Below are positions 50,276 through 59,691 of a stretch of 64,000 nt of DNA, piece by piece. The notes beneath the pieces are model-generated. The model saw only the letters and a list, made by a program, of their open reading frames with translations, was not told the origin of the DNA and made no database searches. Made by a program: the position numbers and the translations under genes. Location: contig NZ_JAEHFX010000005.1 of assembly GCF_016623615.1 (NCBI RefSeq), positions 124,001 through 188,000 of the forward strand, in the 5' to 3' direction. Every line of letters begins with the position of its first letter. Positions within the stretch are counted from its first letter, which is position 1. Source of the stretch: Adhaeribacter terrigena (GTDB taxonomy: Bacteria; Bacteroidota; Bacteroidia; Cytophagales; Hymenobacteraceae).

Positions 50276-51775
50276 TTACAAAGCTTCAAAAATCCGCTTC
50301 ATGCTCACCGCATCGCCGATGTACTGACGGAGTTCGGAGATGTTCATACGTTTCTGTTCGCGGGTATCGCGTTCGCGAACGGTTACCGTGTTGTCTTCCA
50401 TGGTCTGGTAATCTACAGCAATGCAGAAAGGCGTACCAATTAAGTCCTGGCGGGTGTACCGTTTACCAATCGCATCGCGTTCTTCGTAGATCATGTTGAA
50501 ATCGTATTTCAGGTCGTCGAAGATTTCCATGGCTTTTTCCGGCAGGCCGTCTTTGCGCACCAGCGGGAAAATAGCCGCTTTCACCGGGGCAATGGCCGGG
50601 TGGAATTTCAGGAAGGTACGGGTTTTGGTTTGCTCGTTTTCCGTAATTTCTTCTTCCTGAAAAGCATTGCAAAGCGTCATCAAAAACAGACGGTCCGCGC
50701 CAACGGAAGTTTCTACCACGTAAGGAACATAGTTGCCGAATGGTTTGCCGTCTTCGTTCAGGTCGTTGTCGAAGTACTGCATTTTTTTGCGGCTCAGTTC
50801 CTGGTGCTGCTTCAGATCGAAATCGGTGCGCGAGTGGATGCCTTCTACTTCTTTGAAACCGAACGGGAATTCGAACTCGATGTCTACGGCGGCGTTGGCG
50901 TAATGGGCCAGTTTTTCGTGGTCGTGGAAACGGAGTTTTTCGGCCGGAACGCCTACTACTTCGTGCCATTTCTTGCGGTTTTCGCGCCACTTGTTGTACC
51001 ACTCCATTTCGGTGCCGGGGCGCACGAAGAACTGCATTTCCATTTGCTCGAATTCGCGCATCCGGAAAATGAACTGGCGGGCTACGATCTCATTCCGGAA
51101 GGCTTTACCGATCTGGGCAATGCCGAAAGGAATTTTCATGCGGCCGGTTTTCTGCACATTCAGGAAGTTCACGAAAATTCCCTGCGCCGTTTCCGGTCTT
51201 AAATATATCGTAGTGCTGTCTTCGGCTACGGAACCAACCTGGGTAGAGAACATTAAGTTGAACTGACGCACTTCGGTCCAGTTAGCAGTGCCGGAGATCG
51301 GGCATTTGATGCCTTCGGCTACAATTAATTCCTGAACGCCAACCAGATCTTCTTTTTCCAGCAGGTGACCCATGAGTTTTAATAAAGCATCCGCTTTAGG
51401 TTTGTCACCGGCTTTTTCATATTCGGCGGCTTTGTCTTCAATTAAAACGTCGGCGCGGTAGCGTTTTTTCGAATCTTTGTTGTCGATCATCGGATCGTTG
51501 AAAGAATCGATGTGGCCGGAAGCTTTCCAGGTATCGGGCTGCATGAAAATGGCCGAATCGATCCCCACAATGTTCTGGTGCAGTTGCGTCATGGATTTCC
51601 ACCAAACCTGCTTCAGGTTGTTTTTCAGTTCCACGCCCATCTGGCCGTAATCGTAAACGGCTTGCAGGCCATCGTAAATTTCGGAGCTCGGGAACACGAA
51701 ACCGTATTCTTTGGCGTGGGAAATTATATCTTTTAACTGCGTGTTTTCGAGGGTATTTTTTTCTTCTTTTGCCAT
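50276..51775 (-). CDS. glyS: Glycyl-tRNA synthetase (dimeric, eukaryote-like)
   Basis: A 499-residue class II enzyme charging tRNA-Gly, of the single-chain alpha2 type. Class II motifs are visible: motif 2 FRNEIVARQFIFRMREFEQMEMQFF, the ATP-binding RPETAQGIFVNF, the insertion with ISGTANWTEVRQFNLMF, and an anticodon-binding domain in the last 120 residues (FPLVRKDGLPEKAMEIFDDLKYDF ... RDTREQKRMNISEL). I chose the Met at 51775 (MAKEEKNTLEN); a Met 18 bp upstream (51793) is possible but adds MPIFAL only. A terminator follows. Confidence 0.97.
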   Translation of the reverse strand: MAKEEKNTLENTQLKDIISHAKEYGFVFPSSEIYDGLQAVYDYGQMGVELKNNLKQVWWKSMTQLHQNIVGIDSAIFMQPDTWKASGHIDSFNDPMIDNKDSKKRYRADVLIEDKAAEYEKAGDKPKADALLKLMGHLLEKEDLVGVQELIVAEGIKCPISGTANWTEVRQFNLMFSTQVGSVAEDSTTIYLRPETAQGIFVNFLNVQKTGRMKIPFGIAQIGKAFRNEIVARQFIFRMREFEQMEMQFFVRPGTEMEWYNKWRENRKKWHEVVGVPAEKLRFHDHEKLAHYANAAVDIEFEFPFGFKEVEGIHSRTDFDLKQHQELSRKKMQYFDNDLNEDGKPFGNYVPYVVETSVGADRLFLMTLCNAFQEEEITENEQTKTRTFLKFHPAIAPVKAAIFPLVRKDGLPEKAMEIFDDLKYDFNMIYEERDAIGKRYTRQDLIGTPFCIAVDYQTMEDNTVTVRERDTREQKRMNISELRQYIGDAVSMKRIFEAL

Positions 51776-51825
51776 GAGTGCAAATATAGGCATAGCTTTT
51801 AAATTATAGCCAAACCAGATTTTAT

Positions 51826-51854
51826 AGTTTTTTCCCTGAAATGTATACCGTTTT
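51826..51854 (+). repeat. 28-bp dispersed element (R form)
   Basis: AGTTTTTTCCCTG then AAATGTATACCGTTTTT, in the divergent gap between glyS and the phosphate transporter. Confidence 0.75.
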
Positions 51855-51944
51855 TCAGCAATGGTTTTGTTCTTTTCCGTAGGCGGTGTACTTTGCGTTA
51901 CATTAATTTAACAATTCCTTAACATTGGCACCGGGCAATAGCCG

Positions 51945-51952
51945 TAATTTTG
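51945..51952 (+). promoter_or_regulatory. Bacteroidota -7 promoter box of the PiT gene
   Basis: TAATTTTG, exact TAnnTTTG, 33 bp upstream of the ATG at 51986; ATTGG about 16 bp before it is a poor -33 match. The box overlaps a TTG that would otherwise be read as the start codon. Confidence 0.6.
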
Positions 51953-51985
51953 CCTGATTTTTTTCAACCTTACCAACAAACTTTT

Positions 51986-53389
51986 ATGTTTGGACTAGAT
52001 CCACAACTGTTTTTTCTGCTCATTCTGTGCTTGCTCGCCGCCTGCGCTTTTGAGTTCGTGAACGGCTTTCACGATACCGCGAACGCCGTGGCCACGGTTA
52101 TTTACACGAACACGCTCCGGCCCTGGATAGCCGTAGTTTGGTCGGCTTTCTGGAATTTTATCGGTGTTTTTGCCGGGGGAATCGGGGTAGCCATGGGTAT
52201 TGTGTATTTGCTACCCATCGAAGCGCTCATTGACCAGGACGTTTACCACGGTATTGCCATGATCGGGGCTTTGCTTTTGAGCGCCATCATCTGGAACCTG
52301 GGTACCTGGTATTATGGTTTGCCTTCTTCCAGCTCGCATACGCTTATCGGGGCCATTCTGGGCGTAGGTATTGCGTTCTCAGCGTTACCAGAAACCGGTG
52401 GCGCAGCGGTAAACTGGGGCGAAGCCGGTAAAACCGGACTGTCGCTGATCGTTTCGCCGATTTTGGGTTTCACGCTTACCGTAATGCTCATGTTTATTCT
52501 GAAGCGCTTCGTGAAAAGTAAAACCATTTTTAAAGAGCCTCATAAACGTAAACCACCTCCCCTTTGGATCCGCTTAATTCTGATCTTCACGTGTACTGCA
52601 GTAAGCTTTTTCCACGGCTCGAACGATGGCCAGAAAGGTGTTGGCCTGATGATGCTGATCCTGATTGCCATCGTACCGGTTTATTTTGCTTTAGATCATA
52701 CCAAAGATCCTTTTGAGATCCGGGAATCGCTGGCACGCACCGAACAGGTAATGAATCGCATCGATGTGTCGGTTTTATCGAGAACCGATGCTGCGACTGT
52801 AAGCCGAATCAAGGCCGAAGCAGCCGATATGCACCGGATCTTTCAGGGCGCAGAATCGCTTCACCAGATAGAAGATAAAAGCAAGTTCCTGATCCGGAAA
52901 GACATTTTATTGCTTAATAAAGATACCGAAGAATTGTTGAAAAGCCCGGATATCTCCCTAAGCCAGAAAGACCGTGATGAAATTAAAGCCAGTGTTGCTA
53001 CCATGCGAAGCTATACTGATTATGCGCCTGACTGGGTTATCATGATCGTAGCGCTTTCCCTGGGTATTGGTACCATGATCGGGTGGAAAAGAATTGTGAA
53101 AACCATTGGTGAAAAGATCGGAAAAGAGCATTTAACCTACGCCCAAGGCGCTTCTGCCGAATTAATGGCTGCCGGCGTTATCGGTTTTTCCACATTCATT
53201 TTTAAGCTTCCGGTAAGTACCACCCACATTTTATCTTCGGGTATTGCGGGTTCTATGGTGGCCAACCGGGGTATTAAAAACCTGAATGCGGGTACCATCC
53301 GCAACATTGCACTGGCCTGGGTACTTACCCTGCCGGTTTCTATGTTCTTGTCCGGATCCTTATTCCTTCTTTTCCGCTGGATGATTTAA
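51986..53389 (+). CDS. Inorganic phosphate transporter, PiT family
   Basis: A 467-residue inner-membrane phosphate (or metal-phosphate) symporter. Both duplicated PiT signatures are present: FVNGFHDTANAVATVIYTNTL near the start and SFFHGSNDGQKGVGLMM in the middle, with GLPSSSSHTLIGAILGVG and LPVSTTHILSSGIAG as the paired inverted motifs. A soluble helical insert (about 235-345) separates the halves. I chose the ATG at 51986: the alternative upstream TTG at 51950 lies inside the -7 promoter box. A strong terminator follows. Confidence 0.95.
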   Translation: MFGLDPQLFFLLILCLLAACAFEFVNGFHDTANAVATVIYTNTLRPWIAVVWSAFWNFIGVFAGGIGVAMGIVYLLPIEALIDQDVYHGIAMIGALLLSAIIWNLGTWYYGLPSSSSHTLIGAILGVGIAFSALPETGGAAVNWGEAGKTGLSLIVSPILGFTLTVMLMFILKRFVKSKTIFKEPHKRKPPPLWIRLILIFTCTAVSFFHGSNDGQKGVGLMMLILIAIVPVYFALDHTKDPFEIRESLARTEQVMNRIDVSVLSRTDAATVSRIKAEAADMHRIFQGAESLHQIEDKSKFLIRKDILLLNKDTEELLKSPDISLSQKDRDEIKASVATMRSYTDYAPDWVIMIVALSLGIGTMIGWKRIVKTIGEKIGKEHLTYAQGASAELMAAGVIGFSTFIFKLPVSTTHILSSGIAGSMVANRGIKNLNAGTIRNIALAWVLTLPVSMFLSGSLFLLFRWMI

Positions 53390-53408
53390 GCTGGATATTT
53401 TCTCTAAT

Positions 53409-53440
53409 AAAAAGCCCCGTATTGCTACGGGGCTTTTTTT
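53409..53440 (+). terminator. Intrinsic terminator of the PiT gene
   Basis: AAAAAGCCCCGTA (53409-53421) pairs with TACGGGGCTTTTT (53426-53438), loop TTGC, T-run after it. Confidence 0.92.
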
Positions 53441-53445
53441 GTGGA

Positions 53446-53473
53446 TAAACGCTATGGTTTCAGACTGAAAAAC
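53446..53473 (-). repeat. 28-bp dispersed element (F form on plus strand)
   Basis: TAAACGCTATGGTTTC then AGACTGAAAAACC, 6 bp after the PiT terminator. Confidence 0.75.
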
Positions 53474-53560
53474 CCATTTTAAAGCGATTTAAGCGTTTTT
53501 CGTAAATTCAGCACCCGTTTCATTCCTTTTAGATTTCCCTGCCTTCAGCAGGCCTTAGTA

Positions 53561-53603
53561 AAAGAGAAACCGTCCCGAATTGATCCGGACGGTTTCTCTT
53601 TTT
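53561..53603. terminator. Bidirectional intrinsic terminator
   Basis: AAAGAGAAACCGTCC (53561-53575) pairs perfectly with GGACGGTTTCTCTTT (53587-53601) over 15 bp, loop of 11. It lies between PiT and the acidic hypothetical gene, just past the latter's stop. Confidence 0.88.
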
Positions 53604-53604
53604 A

Positions 53605-53633
53605 AAAACGGTATGGTTTCGGACTAAAAAAGT
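53605..53633 (-). repeat. 28-bp dispersed element (F form on plus strand)
   Basis: AAAACGGTATGGTTTC then GGACTAAAAAAGT, 5 bp past the stop of the acidic hypothetical gene. Confidence 0.75.
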
Positions 53634-53637
53634 CGCG

Positions 53638-54096
53638 TTATAGGCTTGGCCACTGTACTTCCAGATCGTCGGTTACCAGAACACCGAATTTAACGGTTAC
53701 CAGCGCATCGTTCTCGAAATACATATCCAGCATCTCTTTCTCGTAGGTGATGTGTCTTTCACCGGTTTCTAACGTTTCTTTATCCGGGTTCGATAAACCT
53801 TTGCTTTTCAGCAAGGTCTCCACTTCCGATTGCTTCATCTGGAAGATCTTCTGCCCGAAAAGCGTAACTTCTTCATTAGCCGTTTCGATCAGGCCCAGGC
53901 GGTAATCATCATCTTCGTCGAAATAAAATGAATAACCTTCTTCCCAGTAATTCCAAACCTGGTATTCAAATTCCTCGTCTTCCTCCGATTCTTCTACTTC
54001 CTCCGGTTTACCCATAATGGTTTCTATTTCTTCCATCGTTAAACCGAATTTTATATCGCCGATTCCCTGGCCTAAAACTATTTCGTTTTCCTGCAT
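53638..54096 (-). CDS. Acidic hypothetical protein, small two-repeat fold
   Basis: A 152-residue, strongly acidic protein (stretch EEVEESEEDEEFEYQVWNY). It opens with IGDIKFGLTMEEIETIMGKPEEV, a pattern (i.G.fkfGmt..ev...lGkP) I have seen in small bacterial immunity-like and envelope proteins of a beta-lactamase-inhibitor-like fold; a second weaker unit begins around KIFQMKQSEVETLLKSKG. No signal peptide. Function unknown. Confidence 0.7.
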   Translation of the reverse strand: MQENEIVLGQGIGDIKFGLTMEEIETIMGKPEEVEESEEDEEFEYQVWNYWEEGYSFYFDEDDDYRLGLIETANEEVTLFGQKIFQMKQSEVETLLKSKGLSNPDKETLETGERHITYEKEMLDMYFENDALVTVKFGVLVTDDLEVQWPSL

Positions 54097-54624
54097 TGTG
54101 ATTTTTCTGTTTGTTTAAATGCTGCTGTTACTTTTTACTACTTCAAGTATACCGTTTTCTTTTCAGAAATTCTTCGCAAACCCGAAATTTAGATTTTTAA
54201 AATTTTTTTGACCGCCAATTCACATTTCCACAGCGCTAATATTTTAAATAAAAAAAAATTAAAGCTTAAATATTTTATACTTGTTTGTTAGGGCTGTTTA
54301 TAAGTGAATAAGTTTTTGTTTTCCCGCTCCTCTCTCCTTTTCTGTGTATTAGTTTGCTGGTATTCCACAGAGTAAATGCGTCATGTGTATTTCTGATTTC
54401 TGAAAAACAAGAACTTACCTGAGTTTTCCACTTTTCTTGATATCCGCTTTGATTTTCAACCTTGGTTTATGAACTACGTGGAAAGCCATTTTTATGATGT
54501 GGGTTTTTGAACCGGTATTCACATTTAAGCTCGCTTCTGAGCTGAATTTTTAGAATAAGACCCGTTTTCAGAAATATTATACACTTTCGTTCATATTTAT
54601 CCACAGGTTATACCCGGGTTTTCC
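54097..54624. other. AT-rich intergenic region with DnaA-box-like sequences (possible replication-linked region)
   Basis: 528 bp with no gene. It holds a 28-bp element (54130-54157), an AT-rich tract (54233-54283), and four same-strand DnaA-box-like sites: ATTTCCACA (54224-54232), TATTCCACA (54361-54369), TTTTCCACT (54424-54432) and the perfect TTATCCACA (54597-54605). mnmG lies 2.7 kb away, as it does near oriC in many bacteria. However, gene direction does not switch here and perfect boxes also occur inside genes, so an origin is only a possibility. Confidence 0.3.
54130..54157 (+). repeat. 28-bp dispersed element (R form)
   Basis: ACTTTTTACTACTTC then AAGTATACCGTTTT, 34 bp upstream of the acidic hypothetical gene. 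Confidence 0.7.
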
Positions 54625-56229
54625 TTAAAAAGTAAGTATCAGATCCGCAATTTCCCAGTTCGCTCGTACACTGATTGGTTTTGGATAAACGTAAATTTTT
54701 TCAGGGCTGGTTTTCAGATGCTTATCGCCTAGTTCCCACTTACCGTCTTTATCCTCATCTATTTTAACCCGGATATTATAGTTTCCCGGTACCAATTGCG
54801 GATAATTCACAGTGCGTACATTCTGCTTTACGTCGAGCACTTTGCCTTGTTCGTTTAGCAATTCTACACTGTAAGCCTGGTAATTCGTTTTAATAATGGC
54901 TGAAATACTCCCGGTGGTAGCTTTACGGCTGATGGTAAAACTGATATTCTGTTTCTGCAAAGCCTTGCCGTTTATAGCCACTATCTGCGTAGTATCTATT
55001 TGTAATTCCACTTGCTTTAAGGCTTTCGGGGTATATTTGAGCGTAAGCTCGGTATTGTTTTGGCTGAGCTTATAGTTTTTAGGAAAGTTGGGGGTAATTT
55101 TCCTGGTTGTATCTTCTATTAAAGTAAACGGTTGAATACCAGTTATTTGCACTGGTATAGGGAATATTATCTTAATATCATTTTCTACTTCCGCCTGAAG
55201 TTCGTTCTGCTCAACCTTAAAGTTTAATCGTTCGGCAATACCTCTAGAACCCGTTAATTTAAATTTTACCGTATCAATTCCGGCGTTCCCTGCGCTATCG
55301 GTAGAAAGGGCTACTAATTGCGTGGTTAAAGATCCCTTTTCCGGGAAAACAGTTATTTTTTTCCCGTCCGGTGACTGCAGGTATGTTAGTTTCATTTCTT
55401 TTGGAGGCCGGGCCACTGTTCTGAATAAAAGCGTTTTGATGCCTTCGTTAAATTCGATGGTATTTTGATCCAGGAAATTTTCGGTTTTCAGCACAAAGGG
55501 TTTTTGGGTGTCGAGCAATACCGTTTTTAAAACTACCGAATCTGCTCTCGGGTTTACTGCCACCGGTTTTAACAGGTAACCGATCTTCTCTTTTTGCTGG
55601 TCATAATATTCGTTTGCATTTTTATCGCCGTGCGCGAAGATCCAGTAGTTGCCTGCCTTAATATTTTTTAGCTGGAAACTGCCGTCGGAATTGCTTTTGG
55701 TAAAATAATATGGCTTATGGTCGCGGATATTGTTCGTGTCGCTTTCCGGGTACATGGCAATCGTCAGATCGCTTTCCGGCCTAGAAGTGATGTAATCCAT
55801 TACGGTACCCGTAACGCTGCCGGTATCGAGAAAGGCTCCCGTACTGAACGATAAGGTTATTGGTGCGGCCTTATTGCTTTCGGTTATATCCTCAACAGCT
55901 TCCCTGAAATTCAGAAAATAGGTAGTATTGGCTTCCAGCTCCTTATCAAATTCCACAGTTATGGTTTTCCGGTCGTTTCTTACCGTGTAGGTATTTTCGG
56001 TATTCGGGCTGATGATGAGTTGCTTATTCAGGTCATTGGGCCGGACATCTTCATCGAATGCCATGGTAATGGTTTTTCCTTTAAAATTAGTAGTACCATT
56101 GGCCGGCGAAATACTGGTGAGGCTTGGCTTTTTTTCATCCCGCGGGCCACCTTCCGGAGCATTTATAGCTGCGCACCCGCTTAAAAACAGTAGGGAAAAG
56201 GCGGCAAAAAGTCTATTTTGAGCGCACAT
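54625..56229 (-). CDS. Lipoprotein with Ig-like (Big-type) domain
   Basis: A 534-residue lipoprotein (lipobox LFLSGC, Cys at about residue 19). Residues about 35-135 form a bacterial Ig-like domain of the SbsA/Big_5 kind (LTSISPANGTTNFKGKTITMAFDEDVRPND ... TVEFDKELEANTTYFLNF); then a carboxypeptidase-regulatory-like module (GSVTGTVMDYITSRPESDLTI ... SDGSFQLKNIKAGNYWIFAHGDKNAN), followed by further Ig-like strands. It is a typical conserved Bacteroidota surface or periplasmic protein of unknown role. The start overlaps the 3' end of the small membrane-protein gene by 17 bp. Confidence 0.88.
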   Translation of the reverse strand: MCAQNRLFAAFSLLFLSGCAAINAPEGGPRDEKKPSLTSISPANGTTNFKGKTITMAFDEDVRPNDLNKQLIISPNTENTYTVRNDRKTITVEFDKELEANTTYFLNFREAVEDITESNKAAPITLSFSTGAFLDTGSVTGTVMDYITSRPESDLTIAMYPESDTNNIRDHKPYYFTKSNSDGSFQLKNIKAGNYWIFAHGDKNANEYYDQQKEKIGYLLKPVAVNPRADSVVLKTVLLDTQKPFVLKTENFLDQNTIEFNEGIKTLLFRTVARPPKEMKLTYLQSPDGKKITVFPEKGSLTTQLVALSTDSAGNAGIDTVKFKLTGSRGIAERLNFKVEQNELQAEVENDIKIIFPIPVQITGIQPFTLIEDTTRKITPNFPKNYKLSQNNTELTLKYTPKALKQVELQIDTTQIVAINGKALQKQNISFTISRKATTGSISAIIKTNYQAYSVELLNEQGKVLDVKQNVRTVNYPQLVPGNYNIRVKIDEDKDGKWELGDKHLKTSPEKIYVYPKPISVRANWEIADLILTF

Positions 56230-56455
56230 TGTATAGTAGTAAAGTAGTTAAAACAATAAAGAGGCACGAAACGAAAACTAATTTCTCAGTTTTGTTCTGC
56301 CTCTTTTTTTCCTGATCCAGTTTCAGATCAGGTTGCTGGGTTAATATTATTTCTTCGGTTTTAACCCGGGTGGTATCGGTTTGCGCTTCCGTTTGAAAGA
56401 ACGGGATGCTAATAAGCAGCATTCCTGCAAGCGCGAACCTTTTTATCCGGAGCAT
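56213..56455 (-). CDS. Small membrane protein
   Basis: An 80-residue protein: signal-like N-terminus (FALAGMLLISIPFFQTEAQ), a polar linker (TDTTRVKTEEIILTQQPDLKLDQEKKRQNKTEK) and a C-terminal membrane segment (LVFVSCLFIVLTTLLLY). Unrecognised. It overlaps the Ig-like lipoprotein gene and lies 3 bp downstream of the methyltransferase gene, so it is part of the mnmG operon. Overlap with the next gene supports a real coding frame. Confidence 0.65.
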   Translation of the reverse strand: MLRIKRFALAGMLLISIPFFQTEAQTDTTRVKTEEIILTQQPDLKLDQEKKRQNKTEKLVFVSCLFIVLTTLLLYNVRSK

Positions 56456-56458
56456 ATT

Positions 56459-57346
56459 TTATTTTTTGCGTGCAATATAAATCAGGCTGGAATAATCTTT
56501 ATCGTTTTTATTTGCGTAACTGTTTGATTTGTAGCCGTTTAATACGCTGGTAAGCATATTGGTTTTTCCGGCTTTATATTTTTCGCTCAGCATGCTTACG
56601 TAATAAGCATCGTATTTCATCGGCTTCGTTTCTTCCAGCACCAGTTTATGCTTTTTCAGGAAACGTTTCATGGTTGCCTGGTTGAAATGGTACAAATGCC
56701 GCGGAACATCATAAGCGGCCCAATTCTCGCCGTATTTCTTAGCATCCAAGGAATCTGCATTCGGAACGGCAACCAACATTACGCCGCCCGGTTTAAGCAA
56801 AGTAAGGAGTTTCTGGAACGTTTCGTTTACCGTATGAATATGTTCCAGCACGTGCCACATGGTAATAATCTCAAAGCTTTCTTTCTCGAACCGGTCCAGG
56901 TCTACTTTTTCAATCATTTTCCCTAGCTTTTTTTCCGATTGCTTATTTGCCGTCGCGTTCGGTTCGAAGCCTTCTACCTGCCAGCCATCTTTCTGACATG
57001 CTGCCAGAAAGTAACCTGTGCCGCAACCATAATCCAGAATAGCACCTTTGGGTGCCAGCCGGTTTACCAGTTCCATTTTATCTTTAACCGCAATTGATCT
57101 TACAACCTGATAGGCTTTATTGATCAGCCCTTTTTTGGTATCGCTGTGCGAAATATAATCTTCCGATTCGTAATATGCACCAATGCTTGCCTGATCCGGT
57201 CGCGGATTCGTGAATTTAAAGCTGCAGTTCTCGCATTGCACAATTACAAAGCTTTCCTGCGAAACCGACTTGTCTTTTACTACTAAAAAATTCTTAAACT
57301 CTGTTTTCCCGCAAACCGGGCAATTTTCGAGGCGTTCGTAGGCCAT
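56459..57346 (-). CDS. SAM-dependent methyltransferase with N-terminal zinc ribbon
   Basis: A 295-residue protein. Residues 8-50 hold a CxxC...CxxC zinc ribbon (CPVCGKTEF ... VQCENCSFKFTNPRPD). A class I methyltransferase core follows: AILDYGCGTGYFLAACQ (SAM-binding motif I) at about 102-118, FEIITMWHVLEHI (motif IV-like) and LKPGGVMLVAVPNADS. This architecture is common in cell-envelope glycan and O-antigen contexts; the substrate is unknown. Its start abuts the end of mnmG with no gap. Confidence 0.9.
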   Translation of the reverse strand: MAYERLENCPVCGKTEFKNFLVVKDKSVSQESFVIVQCENCSFKFTNPRPDQASIGAYYESEDYISHSDTKKGLINKAYQVVRSIAVKDKMELVNRLAPKGAILDYGCGTGYFLAACQKDGWQVEGFEPNATANKQSEKKLGKMIEKVDLDRFEKESFEIITMWHVLEHIHTVNETFQKLLTLLKPGGVMLVAVPNADSLDAKKYGENWAAYDVPRHLYHFNQATMKRFLKKHKLVLEETKPMKYDAYYVSMLSEKYKAGKTNMLTSVLNGYKSNSYANKNDKDYSSLIYIARKK

Positions 57347-59209
57347 TTATTTTCCAAGGTATACCATTAAAACTGAAATATCGGCCGGAGAAACCCCGCT
57401 GATGCGCGATGCCTGACCAATAGTTTCCGGATTTATTTTAAGTAATTTCTGCCGCGCTTCATGCGACAACGCCGGCATTTTGGTGTAATCCAACCGTTCT
57501 TTAATTACGTAGTTCTCGAGTTCCTTCATGCGGTCGGCATGCTGGTTTTCTTTCTCGATATAGCTTTCGTATTTAATTTCGATGCTGGCTTGTTCAATGC
57601 TTTCCTTACCGTATTGCTCCAGGAACTTCGCTAATTCTGCATCAGCTTTAGCCAGGTGTTCAATTTCAATATTCGGGCGTTTTAGCAGGTTAGCCGCTTT
57701 TGCTTTTTCCGAAATTGGTGCTGATTCTAAAGCCAGCAAGACGGTATTAACTTCAGCTGGCTCCATACTTTTCTTGCGCAGATAAGTAGCGATTTCAGAA
57801 GTTTCTTTGATTTTGATTGCTACTTTTTCTAACCGTGAAGCATCTGCCAAACCAAGGTCATACCCTTTCTTCGTCAGGCGAACATCGGCATTATCCTGGC
57901 GCAGCAAAATTCTGTGCTCGGCCCGGGAAGTAAACATTCGGTATGGTTCGTCGGTGCCTTTGGTTACCAGGTCATCGATCAATACGCCAATGTAGGCTTC
58001 CGAACGATTTAGTACTATCGCTTCTTTCTCATTGATCTTCTGGTGCGCATTAATCGCTGCCATTAATCCCTGGCACGCAGCTTCTTCGTAACCGGTCGTT
58101 CCGTTTATTTGTCCGGCGAAGTATAAGTTTTCCACCAGTTTCGTTTCCAACGTGTGGTTTAATTGGGTTGGCGGGAAGAAATCATATTCGATCGCGTAGC
58201 CCGGACGGAACATTTTCGCATTTTCGAAACCAGCAACTTTACGCAATGCTTTGAACTGTACATCTTCCGGCAGCGAGCTGGAAAAGCCATTCACGTAAAT
58301 TTCCACAGTGCTCCATCCCTCTGGTTCAATAAATAGCTGGTGACGGTCTTTATCCGCAAAGCGGTTGATCTTATCTTCAATCGATGGGCAATAGCGTGGG
58401 CCTAATCCCTGGATGCGTCCTTGGAACATCGGCGATTTCTCAAAGCCGGTTTTCAGGATCTCGTGTACTTCGGAATTGGTATAGGTAATATAGCAGCTGC
58501 GCTGTTTGTTTAGTGGCTCAGTATCGGTATAGGAAAACTTCGAAGGTTCCGCATCACCGAACTGTTCTTCCATTTTAGAATAATCCAAGGAACGGCCATC
58601 TACCCGTGGCGGTGTTCCGGTTTTCATTCTGCCGCTTTCGAAGCCCAATGAAACCAATTGTTCGGTTATGCCTTTAGCAGATCTTTCGGCGGCTCTGCCC
58701 CCACCCAACTGTTTCTCTCCGATATGGATGATACCATTCAGGAAAGTGCCGTTGGTTAAGATCACCGCTTTAGCTCTGATTTCGATGCCCATGCTGGTTT
58801 TGACGCCGCAAACCCTACCGTTTTCTACGATCACTTCGGAAACCATATCCTGCCAGAAATCAATGTTTAAATTGTTTTCTAAAGCGGTACGCCATTCTTC
58901 GGAAAAACGCATCCGGTCGCTTTGTGCGCGCGGGCTCCACATGGCCGGCCCTTTGGAAAGATTAAGCATTCGGAACTGGATCATGGACTTGTCCGTGATG
59001 ATCCCGCTCATGCCCCCCAAGGCATCTACTTCTCTTACGATCTGGCCTTTTGCCACCCCTCCCATGGCCGGGTTACACGACATCTGCGCAATGGTGTTCA
59101 TGTTCATGGTAACCAATAGAACTTTAGAACCCATTGTTGCTGCGGCGTGCGCAGCTTCGCAACCTGCATGACCGGCGCCAACTACTATAATATCGTATTC
59201 TGTAAACAT
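57347..59209 (-). CDS. mnmG: tRNA uridine-5-carboxymethylaminomethyl modification enzyme
   Basis: A 620-residue FAD protein that, with MnmE, modifies U34 of certain tRNAs. The FAD-binding [19 protein letters not shown]-type motif is at 9-25 ([12 protein letters not shown]), [17 protein letters not shown] at about 50-66, [15 protein letters not shown] at about 180-195, and the C-terminal helical domain ends with [19 protein letters not shown]. Length is normal. It overlaps nothing and is followed without gap by the methyltransferase gene. Confidence 0.98.
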   Translation of the reverse strand: MFTEYDIIVVGAGHAGCEAAHAAATMGSKVLLVTMNMNTIAQMSCNPAMGGVAKGQIVREVDALGGMSGIITDKSMIQFRMLNLSKGPAMWSPRAQSDRMRFSEEWRTALENNLNIDFWQDMVSEVIVENGRVCGVKTSMGIEIRAKAVILTNGTFLNGIIHIGEKQLGGGRAAERSAKGITEQLVSLGFESGRMKTGTPPRVDGRSLDYSKMEEQFGDAEPSKFSYTDTEPLNKQRSCYITYTNSEVHEILKTGFEKSPMFQGRIQGLGPRYCPSIEDKINRFADKDRHQLFIEPEGWSTVEIYVNGFSSSLPEDVQFKALRKVAGFENAKMFRPGYAIEYDFFPPTQLNHTLETKLVENLYFAGQINGTTGYEEAACQGLMAAINAHQKINEKEAIVLNRSEAYIGVLIDDLVTKGTDEPYRMFTSRAEHRILLRQDNADVRLTKKGYDLGLADASRLEKVAIKIKETSEIATYLRKKSMEPAEVNTVLLALESAPISEKAKAANLLKRPNIEIEHLAKADAELAKFLEQYGKESIEQASIEIKYESYIEKENQHADRMKELENYVIKERLDYTKMPALSHEARQKLLKINPETIGQASRISGVSPADISVLMVYLGK

Positions 59210-59259
59210 TAAAACTGTAATGGTTGAAATTGTTTCACGTGAAACATTCTTGCTCTTTC

Positions 59260-59691
59260 TTAAAAATTACGCAAAGATAAACATTTATCTTCTTCCCAGC
59301 GCATGGCTACTTTTAACTCCGGAGTAGTATCGTCGTGCCCCAACAAATGTAGAACCCCATGGATAAGCACCCGGTGTAATTCATCTTCAAATGGAATTTT
59401 TAATTCAACAGCATTTTCTTTCACGCGTTCCACACTAACAAAAATATCACCTTCAATAGTGCCCTCTTCGTCGGCATTATCAAAGGTGATAATATCAGTT
59501 AGCGTATCGTGGTCCAGATACTCGAGATTTATTTTGTGCAGATAATCGTCTGAGCAGAAAATAAAAGTTAGTTCGCCGAGTTGGTAATCATGGTTGTGGA
59601 TAACTTGTTTTATCCACGTTGAAACCTGTTGATAATTCGTTAATTCGAAGTGGATATCTTCCGTTTCGAAAGAAATGTTTTCCTCAAGCAT
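59260..59691 (-). CDS. ybeY: Endoribonuclease YbeY
   Basis: A 143-residue metalloprotein of rRNA processing and ribosome quality control. The zinc site [11 protein letters not shown] at about 118-128 is complete (three His), with [13 protein letters not shown] upstream. Length is on the short side but normal. It overlaps the anti-sigma-type ATPase gene by 8 bp, implying a single transcript. Confidence 0.96.
   Translation of the reverse strand: MLEENISFETEDIHFELTNYQQVSTWIKQVIHNHDYQLGELTFIFCSDDYLHKINLEYLDHDTLTDIITFDNADEEGTIEGDIFVSVERVKENAVELKIPFEDELHRVLIHGVLHLLGHDDTTPELKVAMRWEEDKCLSLRNF

Noticed and set aside
51950-51985. Longer start (TTG at 51950) for the PiT phosphate transporter
   Set aside because: It falls inside the exact -7 promoter box TAATTTTG; the ATG at 51986 begins the family's normal first membrane helix.
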